DNA from: an archaeon | GTDB lineage: Archaea; Nanobdellota; Nanobdellia; SCGC-AAA011-G17; GW2011-AR17 | Length of the DNA: 9,458 bases | Reading direction: 5' to 3' | NCBI GenBank assembly: GCA_023245755.1 | Contig: JAHFJQ010000038.1 | Span: 1 to 9,458, forward strand | Shown: piece by piece, positions 1 through 4,679 of the stretch | Layout of the letters: the number at the start of each line of letters is the position of its first letter | How positions within the stretch are numbered: the first letter of the stretch is position 1 | The notes under the pieces: model-generated | Told to the model about the DNA's origin: nothing | The model's input: the letters and a program-made list of their open reading frames with translations, nothing else | Database searches by the model: none | Translations under genes and position numbers: made by a program

Positions 1-134
1 ACTCCTTCTGCCATGTATTCCGCTCTTCTCCAAGGTCTGTGCCTAGGAATTTCTGCACGATCGTAGAGCATACCGAGAAGTCTATGATCAAATGTTCTAT
101 AAGCTGCAATTTCTTCTTCTGACCATGTATCCAT
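1..134 (-). CDS. N-terminal part of an unrecognised protein (runs off window start)
   Basis: Only the first 44 codons are present; the gene continues beyond base 1. The product begins MDTWSEEEIAAYRTFD and is charged, rich in Arg, Glu and aromatic residues, with no signal peptide or membrane segment in the visible part. The start at 134 is chosen because a minus-strand TATA-like box (ATTATAAAG, 156-164) is centred 26 bases upstream, the same geometry as the other genes here. It is divergent from aspS across a 77-base gap, and each gene has its own TATA box. I do not recognise the family and assign no function. That it is a real gene rests on the open frame, the promoter spacing and a plausible amino-acid composition. 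Confidence 0.6.
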   Translation of the reverse strand, partial: MDTWSEEEIAAYRTFDHRLLGMLYDRAEIPRHRPWRRAEYMAEG

Positions 135-155
135 AGAAAAAACTTTTTTCTTCTT

Positions 156-164
156 CTTTATAAT
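156..164 (-). promoter_or_regulatory. TATA-like box for the minus-strand gene starting at 134
   Basis: On the minus strand this reads ATTATAAAG. Its centre (160) lies 26 bases upstream of the ATG, which predicts initiation at the start codon itself and a leaderless mRNA. Confidence 0.6.
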
Positions 165-181
165 ATTTCTGGAAGGTAAAC

Positions 182-190
182 TTTATATAT
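182..190 (+). promoter_or_regulatory. TATA box of aspS
   Basis: TTTATATAT is centred 26 bases before the aspS ATG at 212 and followed by a pyrimidine-rich stretch running to the start codon. No Shine-Dalgarno sequence is present, so a leaderless transcript is expected. Confidence 0.7.
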
Positions 191-211
191 TCTCAGTCTT
201 TTTTCTCTCTT

Positions 212-1528
212 ATGCGAACACATCACTGTGGGGAACTAAGCGTTCATGAAGCAGGCAAAGAGGTTACTCTTGCGGGCTGGGTAGATACCCTTCGAGTTTC
301 TGGAAAAATTTCCTTTTTATTATTACGAGATAGAACAGGGATTGTTCAAGTCTTTTTAGATAAAGCTCTCACGGAACAATTTCAGAATGTAAAACCTCAG
401 TCTGTTGTTCTGCTTACTGGTATGGTCAATAAACGACCTGCAAATCAAGTCAAAGCTGATATGAAAACTGGTGAAGTGGAAATTTCTGCAAAGACTTTGG
501 AAGTTTTGAATATGGCTGAAACACCACTCCCTATTGAAGTAAGTGAAGATACGACTACAGGTTTAGATAAACGATTAGATTACCGATTTTTAGATGTACG
601 AAGACAAAAAGGAACAGATATTTTCACCATCCGTTCAAAGATTTATGCTCTTACTACTGCATTTTTTGATAAAGAAAAGTTTATTGCGATACAGACCCCT
701 AAGCTTACTGCTTCAGGAGTAGAGTCTGGTGCTGAGGAGTTTAAAATTCCTTACTTTGGAAAAACTGCTTCCCTTGCACAAAGTCCTCAAATCTATAAAC
801 AGATGTTTGTTGTTTCTGGGCTTGAACGAGTCTATGAAATAGGAACAATTTTTCGTGCAGAGAAGTCACATACCACTCGACATCTTACAGAATTTACTGG
901 TGTAGATTTTGAGATGGGATTTATTGAAAGTGAACATGATGTGATGGCTGTTATTGAAAAATATTTTCAGTTTCTTATTAAAGAATTAGAAAAAGAATGC
1001 AAAGAGGAATTAGCTCGTTTAGGCGTTCACTTACGTGTACCTAAAACTATTCCTAAATTGTCTTTGCATGATGCTCGAAAAATCTTGAAAGAAAAAGGTA
1101 AAGTTATCCCTGAAGATGATGATCTTGATGCTGAAGGCGAAAAGATGATTGGAGCTTATATCTTAGAGAAATTTGATAGTGATTTTGTTTTTATGCTAGA
1201 TTATCCTTGGACAAAGAGACCTTTTTATCATATGCGTCCAGATAAAGATAAAAAAGTAACGAAATCATTTGATTTAGTTTTCCGAGGTGTGGAGATTGCT
1301 ACGGGTGCACAGAGAGAGCATAGGCTTGATATCTTAGAAGCACAATGTAAAGAAAAGGGTTTGGATTTGAAAAACCTTCCTTTTTATAGGGATATCTTTA
1401 GGTATGGATGTCCTCCTCATGGTGGTGTTGGTTTAGGTCTTGATAGAATTACGAATCAACTCTTGGATCTAGGAAATATCAGAGAAGCTATTCTTCTTCC
1501 TAGGGACCCTGAACGTTTAACTCCTTAG
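212..1528 (+). CDS. aspS: Aspartyl-tRNA synthetase, archaeal type
   Basis: Charges tRNA-Asp with aspartate in the cytoplasm (class IIb synthetase). The 438 residues match the compact archaeal form, which lacks the large insertion of bacterial AspRS. An N-terminal OB-fold anticodon-binding domain (about 1-100, with AGWVD and LLLRDRTGIVQVF) precedes the catalytic core. Class II motif 2 is at about 214-236 (FRAEKSHTTRHLTEF, followed by TGVDFEMGF, typical of archaeal/eukaryotic AspRS). GAQREHR is the family's late active-site motif, and motif 3 is GGVGLGLDRI at 404-413. The C-terminus PRDPERLTP is the conserved family ending. Asp25 and Lys85 lie at positions that separate Asp-specific from Asp/Asn-nonspecific archaeal enzymes. 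Lys85 fits the specific class, which agrees with a separate asnS in this window. The start is fixed by the TATA box 26 bases upstream. Confidence 0.96.
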   Translation: MRTHHCGELSVHEAGKEVTLAGWVDTLRVSGKISFLLLRDRTGIVQVFLDKALTEQFQNVKPQSVVLLTGMVNKRPANQVKADMKTGEVEISAKTLEVLNMAETPLPIEVSEDTTTGLDKRLDYRFLDVRRQKGTDIFTIRSKIYALTTAFFDKEKFIAIQTPKLTASGVESGAEEFKIPYFGKTASLAQSPQIYKQMFVVSGLERVYEIGTIFRAEKSHTTRHLTEFTGVDFEMGFIESEHDVMAVIEKYFQFLIKELEKECKEELARLGVHLRVPKTIPKLSLHDARKILKEKGKVIPEDDDLDAEGEKMIGAYILEKFDSDFVFMLDYPWTKRPFYHMRPDKDKKVTKSFDLVFRGVEIATGAQREHRLDILEAQCKEKGLDLKNLPFYRDIFRYGCPPHGGVGLGLDRITNQLLDLGNIREAILLPRDPERLTP

Positions 1529-1534
1529 TCTGGT

Positions 1535-1543
1535 TTTATATAG
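1535..1543 (+). promoter_or_regulatory. TATA box of the flavin-barrel gene
   Basis: TTTATATAG is centred 26 bases before the ATG at 1565. It decides between that ATG and an in-frame TTG at 1553, which would be only about 14 bases from the box. It lies just after the aspS stop codon, so this gene has its own promoter. Confidence 0.65.
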
Positions 1544-1564
1544 TGGTTCTTTTTGCTTTTTTGT

Positions 1565-2005
1565 ATGACAGAAGATATTTCTCGTTATGTTCAAGAAGTT
1601 TTAGAAAAAGGCTATCTTATGAGCTTGGCAACTGTTGATACAGCTGGGCCCTGGGTTGCAGATGTGGTGTACGTGCATAAAGAGGATTTCTCTCTCTATT
1701 GGGGTTCACATATCCTTTCTAGACATTCTCGTGCTTTAGAGCGAAATGCTCTTGTTGCAGCAAGCATTACACTAACCCAAAGAGCAGGTGAGCCAGATAT
1801 TGGTTTGCAGATTGCTGGAAAAGCACAGAAAGTTGATTCTGGTCTAGAAGAGCTGGGTGTATTGTATCAAAGAAAAAAAGGAAGAACTGAGCCATTTCTT
1901 TTACGTGAGGGATATGCATGGTATTGTTTGAGGCCTTCATTTATGGATCTGACTTATGAACCAGAGTTTGGATGGGTGAAAAAGAAATTTCATTTTCTGG
2001 TTTGA
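1565..2005 (+). CDS. Pyridoxamine 5'-phosphate oxidase-like flavin split-barrel protein
   Basis: A 146-residue protein with the look of the PNPOx-like FMN-binding split barrel. The first helix (ISRYVQEVLEKGYLMSLATV, about 5-24) is followed by strands around residues 30-50 (WVADVVYV, FSLYWGS) and a helix with SRHSRALERN (52-61). A further strand pair (VAASITL and IGLQIAGKAQKV, about 65-90) follows, and the C-terminus is rich in aromatics (WYCLRPSFMDLTYEPEFGW). Family members bind FMN, F420 or haem and act on varied small molecules; the sequence alone does not tell the ligand, and this is probably not a true vitamin B6 oxidase because it is shorter than PdxH. It follows aspS by 36 bases but has its own TATA box, which supports the ATG at 1565. 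Superfamily fairly sure, substrate unknown. Confidence 0.75.
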   Translation: MTEDISRYVQEVLEKGYLMSLATVDTAGPWVADVVYVHKEDFSLYWGSHILSRHSRALERNALVAASITLTQRAGEPDIGLQIAGKAQKVDSGLEELGVLYQRKKGRTEPFLLREGYAWYCLRPSFMDLTYEPEFGWVKKKFHFLV

Positions 2006-2030
2006 AGTTGATAGAATCTTTACCTCGCTC

Positions 2031-2039
2031 TTTATAAAC
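2031..2039 (+). promoter_or_regulatory. TATA box of tandem-family copy 1
   Basis: TTTATAAAC is centred 26 bases upstream of the ATG at 2061 and followed by a pyrimidine-rich spacer. It probably also serves copy 2, which lacks a TATA box of its own. Confidence 0.65.
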
Positions 2040-2060
2040 CCTCTTTTTGGGATCTTTTCT

Positions 2061-2399
2061 ATGGTAATATATGCATTAGTTCACGAACATTGTGTTTGGA
2101 ATGAGTATGAAAATCTGGTTCGAAAAGGAAGATCTTTAGGAAGAATTCCCGCGATTTTACAAGAATTAGAAAGAATTCGCGCCCAAGAATCCTGGTTTGA
2201 GATTAAAGATCCTTCAAAAGTACTGTATGCTCCAAAAGAACAAGTTCTTGTTTGTGGAGCCTATGCTGAAATGTGTGTGGAAAGACAAGTACGGGCTCTT
2301 CGTTCATGGGGTGTTTCTTGCCAAATCTATGAAGCTGGAACTCTTTTTGCAGTTAGGGATTTAAGACTTAACCTTCCTTCTATTTATTTGGAGTTTTAA
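2061..2399 (+). CDS. Tandem small-protein family, copy 1 (isochorismatase-like Cys motif)
   Basis: A 112-residue soluble protein, first of four consecutive paralogs. Features shared with the other copies are: an N-terminal strand with a conserved His (YALVHEH, His8); a helix LGRIPAILQELERIR (26-40); and the signature LVCGAYAEMCV (63-73, Cys72) followed by a helix ending at a Gly and then a strand running into GTLF (93-96). The signature resembles the catalytic-Cys segment of isochorismatase/nicotinamidase-type cysteine hydrolases (vvxGxxTdxCV). However, the protein is about half their length, the usual Asp of strand 1 is replaced by His, and the usual Lys is not conserved among copies. A minimal or divergent hydrolase, or a ligand-binding relative, is inference. 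No signal peptide or membrane segment is visible. Leaderless start supported by the TATA box. Confidence 0.7.
   Translation: MVIYALVHEHCVWNEYENLVRKGRSLGRIPAILQELERIRAQESWFEIKDPSKVLYAPKEQVLVCGAYAEMCVERQVRALRSWGVSCQIYEAGTLFAVRDLRLNLPSIYLEF
2390..2393 (+). promoter_or_regulatory. Shine-Dalgarno site for copy 2
   Basis: GGAG stands seven bases before the ATG at 2401, inside the last codons of copy 1. It is the clearest ribosome-binding site I noticed in the window. It sits before the one gene without a TATA box at about -26, as expected for the second cistron of a two-gene mRNA. Confidence 0.55.
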
Positions 2400-2400
2400 T

Positions 2401-2808
2401 ATGGATGAACTCTATGTAATTGTACATCAGGAATGTATTGAAGCCGATAGGAAATTATTAGTCAGTCTTGGCCTTGCTTCTGATCCCTATGATCGAGTCC
2501 TTTCTGAACTTGCTCGTTTACGCGCTGAAAAAGAAACAATTTCCCTCCCAATTACGCAAGATCCTTCTCTTATCCCTTATGATCTCCCTTCTTCTCCAAG
2601 ACATTTTTTCCTTGCTGGTGCATATGAGGAACTTTGTGTTGCAACTCATCAATTTGCCCTTTCTGAGATTGGTATTTATGCTGAAATGTATAGACCGGGT
2701 GTGGCTTCACTTTCTTTGTTTGTTTCTACTTTACAGGTTCCTCCTATTGCTTCTAGTCCTACAGCAAGACGCATCCTTTCTTCTCTTCAAGCTCTTTTCC
2801 AGAGATAA
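2401..2808 (+). CDS. Tandem small-protein family, copy 2, with C-terminal extension
   Basis: A 135-residue paralog whose ATG lies one base after the copy 1 stop codon, so the two are almost certainly co-transcribed. It keeps the N-terminal strand with the conserved His (YVIVHQE, His9), the helix VLSELARLRAEK (33-44) and the Cys signature as LAGAYEELCV (71-80, Cys79). The first Cys of the signature (VCG in copies 1 and 3) is Ala here. The GTLF segment after the signature is replaced by GVASLSLF. It has about 25 extra residues at the C-terminus (PPIASSPTARRILSSLQALFQR), which look like a Pro/Ser linker plus an amphipathic helix and are absent from the other copies. It is the most diverged of the intact copies. 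Function unknown. Confidence 0.68.
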   Translation: MDELYVIVHQECIEADRKLLVSLGLASDPYDRVLSELARLRAEKETISLPITQDPSLIPYDLPSSPRHFFLAGAYEELCVATHQFALSEIGIYAEMYRPGVASLSLFVSTLQVPPIASSPTARRILSSLQALFQR

Positions 2809-2811
2809 ATA

Positions 2812-2820
2812 TTTTAAATA
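2812..2820 (+). promoter_or_regulatory. TATA-like box of copy 3
   Basis: TTTTAAATA, four bases after the copy 2 stop codon, is centred 24 bases before the ATG at 2840. A T-rich tract lies between box and start. Confidence 0.55.
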
Positions 2821-2839
2821 AGCTCTTTTCTTTTTTCGT

Positions 2840-3166
2840 ATGGATCCTCTTTATGTTATTGTTCATCAGGAAGTTATTTGGGATGAACAGCGACGCCTTC
2901 TTGCTGAAGAAAAAGGTTTAGGTAGAATCCCTTCTATTTTAGTAGAGCTTTGCAGAATTCGTTTGTTTGAAAGGTATGTAGAAATAGAGGATAATCCTTC
3001 TCATATTTTTTATCCCTTGGAAGAACATATCCTTGTATGTGGGGGCTATGGAGAACTTTGTGTCGCAGAACATATCCTTGCTCTTAAACAAAGAGGAGTT
3101 CTTGCTCACTGTTATAGACCTGCAACACTTTTTAGCGCTGATTTTGGTGTAAAGATAGACTTTTAA
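2840..3166 (+). CDS. Tandem small-protein family, copy 3
   Basis: A 108-residue paralog, closest in layout to copy 1. The first residues, MDPLYVIVHQE (His9), are nearly the same as in copy 2. The helix LGRIPSILVELCRIR (27-41) almost repeats that of copy 1, and the signature is LVCGGYGELCV (65-75, Cys74), followed by ALKQRG and RPATLF (93-98). The protein ends soon after, so about 100 residues appear to be the family core. It has its own TATA box, separating it transcriptionally from copies 1 and 2. Conservation of His9 and Cys74 in every copy suggests an active or metal/ligand site, but no known enzyme activity can be assigned. A truncated isochorismatase-like fold is the best guess. Confidence 0.7.
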   Translation: MDPLYVIVHQEVIWDEQRRLLAEEKGLGRIPSILVELCRIRLFERYVEIEDNPSHIFYPLEEHILVCGGYGELCVAEHILALKQRGVLAHCYRPATLFSADFGVKIDF

Positions 3167-3169
3167 ATG
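3161..3169 (+). promoter_or_regulatory. TATA-like box of the broken copy 4
   Basis: TTTTAAATG overlaps the stop codon of copy 3 and is centred 25 bases before the copy 4 ATG at 3190. It shares TTTTAAAT with the copy 3 promoter, so it may have been duplicated along with the gene. Confidence 0.4.
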
Positions 3170-3189
3170 CGTTTTTATTTCCTGTTTTT

Positions 3190-3531
3190 ATGGAACCCTT
3201 TTATGTCCTTATTTCATACTGAAATTCTTGATTTGGAATTACATAATCGTTCGAGATTTTCTGGTGATCTTCCTCAAATATTTGGCATTCTTACTTATCT
3301 TCAATGGGTTCGCCTCACCTTCCCTTTTTATGCTCTACCTTGTACTGTGCTTCCTACAAAAATTCCCTATGATCCTCTGATAAGGAATTAATTCTTTGTG
3401 GTGCGTATGGTGATCTTTGTGTGAATACCCATAAGAGACATCTTGCTTTACGAGGCTTTGCATCAAGGATAGATCTTCAGGGAACGCTTTTTAGTAAAGA
3501 TACTCTTTCTTACCAGTTATTACACGGATAG
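3190..3531 (+). pseudogene. Tandem small-protein family, copy 4, with two compensating frameshifts
   Basis: A fourth paralog that cannot be read in one frame. Translation from 3190 gives MEPFYVLI and then reaches a stop within three codons. Skipping one T near 3214 opens the next frame, which continues HTEILDLELHNRS and then DLPQIFGILTYLQ through IPYDPL (up to about 3376). One missing base near 3377-3378 then restores the first frame, giving DKELILCGAYGDLCV, then ALRG and LQGTLF, and ending at TAG 3529-3531. Every family landmark is present across the breaks: the His of strand 1, the Cys signature and the GTLF segment. The insertion and deletion cancel. It may be a young pseudogene, two sequencing or assembly errors, or, less likely, recoding. 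Its last 12 bases overlap the 3' end of tgt. Confidence 0.75.
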
Positions 3532-4617
3532 TTTCTTGTGATTCTTTAGAAATTCTTTCTTAAATTCTTGGAAGGTTCCTTCTTGAATACTTTCACGAAT
3601 TTTTTTCATAAACTCTTGCATGAAAAATAAATTATGAATGGTGAGAAATCTTTTTCCTACAGGATCATCTTTCTTGAGAAGATAGCGTAGATAGGATCTA
3701 GAGAATGTCTGACAAGTAAAACATATACAAGACTGTTCAATAGGTAGCTGGTCAAATTTGTAGATTTCTTTTCCTAGGTCCATAATTCCTGAGAAAGTAA
3801 ATAACATTCCATGGCGGGCATTCTTTTGCGGGTAAATACTATCAAAAATATCTACACCACGCTCTACGCACTCTATAATTTGTTCAGGTTTACCTAGGCC
3901 CATGACATATCGAGGTTTATTTTTGTTTAAGTGAGGGATAGAGACATCGATCATTTTGTATAATAGCTCTGATGGTTCTCCAATACCTACCCCACCAATT
4001 GCATTTCCATCAAAATCCATTGCATTAATTGCTTTCGCACTTGACTGACGTAAATCTTCAAAGGTTCCTCCTTGCGTGATTCCAAAAAGGAGTTGCTGTC
4101 CTGTGTGTAAATCTTTACATTTCTTTGTCCATCTGTGTGATTTTTTAAGTGCTTCTACATAGTCTTCTCTGGGACGTCCATAGGGAAGGACGCAATCTAA
4201 TGCCATGATGACATCAGAGTTTATTTTTTTACTAATATCTAAGAGTTTTTCTGGTCGCATAAAGACATCTTTGCCTTCAGGATTTTTGAGAAGAATTCCA
4301 TTATTTGTTGTTTCGAGAAGAAGATTTTCACGCAGCATTTGAAAGCCTCCACAATCGGTAAAAATAATTCCTGGATAGTGCATGAACTTATGTATCCCTC
4401 CACGCTTTTCAAACATTTCTAGGCCTGGTGTGAGAGAGAGAAAGAATGCATTTGCGATAATGACTTTTACTTTCGTTTGGATATAATCTTCTGCTGATAC
4501 GAAACGACCCACTCCTCGTGTTGCTACAGGCATGAAGAAGGGTGTTTGTGCTTCTCCGGATTTTGTTTTTAATAGACCTAGGCGAGCATTTCCATCTTCT
4601 TTGACTAAGGTAAACAT
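3520..4617 (-). CDS. tgt: tRNA-guanine transglycosylase, bacterial/eukaryotic type
   Basis: Exchanges a tRNA guanine for a 7-deazaguanine base. The 365 residues form a single catalytic barrel without the C-terminal PUA region of archaeal ArcTGT. The motifs are of the bacterial/eukaryotic kind: TDCGGFQM (87-94, Asp88), GITQGGTFEDLR (179-190), GGVGIGEP (208-215), PRYVMGLGKPE (235-245), and FDSIYPQKNARHG (258-270) with Asp259 as the expected nucleophile. A zinc site is formed by Cys297, Cys299, Cys302 and His328, with FSRSYLRYL between. This build predicts action on G34 of GUN-anticodon tRNAs (queuosine pathway) rather than G15 (archaeosine). Base-pocket residues are mixed: Asp141 is kept, Val143 stands where bacteria have Cys, and Ile212 where bacteria have Val and eukaryotes Gly. 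The start is supported by a TATA-like box 26 bases upstream. Confidence 0.93.
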   Translation of the reverse strand: MFTLVKEDGNARLGLLKTKSGEAQTPFFMPVATRGVGRFVSAEDYIQTKVKVIIANAFFLSLTPGLEMFEKRGGIHKFMHYPGIIFTDCGGFQMLRENLLLETTNNGILLKNPEGKDVFMRPEKLLDISKKINSDVIMALDCVLPYGRPREDYVEALKKSHRWTKKCKDLHTGQQLLFGITQGGTFEDLRQSSAKAINAMDFDGNAIGGVGIGEPSELLYKMIDVSIPHLNKNKPRYVMGLGKPEQIIECVERGVDIFDSIYPQKNARHGMLFTFSGIMDLGKEIYKFDQLPIEQSCICFTCQTFSRSYLRYLLKKDDPVGKRFLTIHNLFFMQEFMKKIRESIQEGTFQEFKKEFLKNHKKLSV

Positions 4618-4639
4618 AGATTTTTAGGCTTTGATTTGG

Positions 4640-4647
4640 TTTAAAAA
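4640..4647 (-). promoter_or_regulatory. TATA-like box of tgt
   Basis: Reads TTTTTAAA on the minus strand and is centred about 26 bases before the tgt ATG (4617). It directly abuts the oppositely oriented box of the Ntn hydrolase gene. Confidence 0.55.
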
Positions 4648-4654
4648 GCTTTTT
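4643..4654. promoter_or_regulatory. Perfect 12-bp palindrome in the tgt / Ntn-hydrolase bidirectional promoter
   Basis: AAAAAGCTTTTT is a perfect palindrome whose centre is 31.5 bases from both start codons (4617 and 4680). Each half contributes to one of the two back-to-back TATA elements. It may only reflect facing AT-rich boxes, or it may be a shared regulator site. Confidence 0.5.
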
Positions 4655-4659
4655 ATAGG
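4651..4659 (+). promoter_or_regulatory. TATA box of the Ntn hydrolase gene
   Basis: TTTTATAGG is centred 25 bases before the ATG at 4680. This placement fixes the start codon and so makes Thr2 the second residue. Confidence 0.6.
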
Positions 4660-4679
4660 GGAGTTATACTTCTGCAGGT

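Noticed and set aside
1553..1564. TTG start giving four extra residues on the flavin-barrel protein
   Set aside because: It is only about 14 bases from the TATA box centre, whereas the ATG at 1565 is 26 bases away like the other genes.
2468..2821. A Leu-rich 117-codon frame overlapping copy 2
   Set aside because: It is the out-of-frame reading of copy 2, with a Leu/Phe/Ile composition caused by T-rich codons; the copy 2 frame has clear paralogs.
2789..2830. Direct repeat AAGCTCTTTTC at 2789-2799 and 2820-2830
   Set aside because: Eleven bases in T-rich sequence at the copy 2-copy 3 junction is within chance; no flanking element or target-site pattern supports mobility.
3167..3391. A separate 74-residue protein between copy 3 and tgt
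   Set aside because: Its middle part is the shifted-frame segment of the fourth family copy; its first residues align with nothing and its end runs past the second frameshift.
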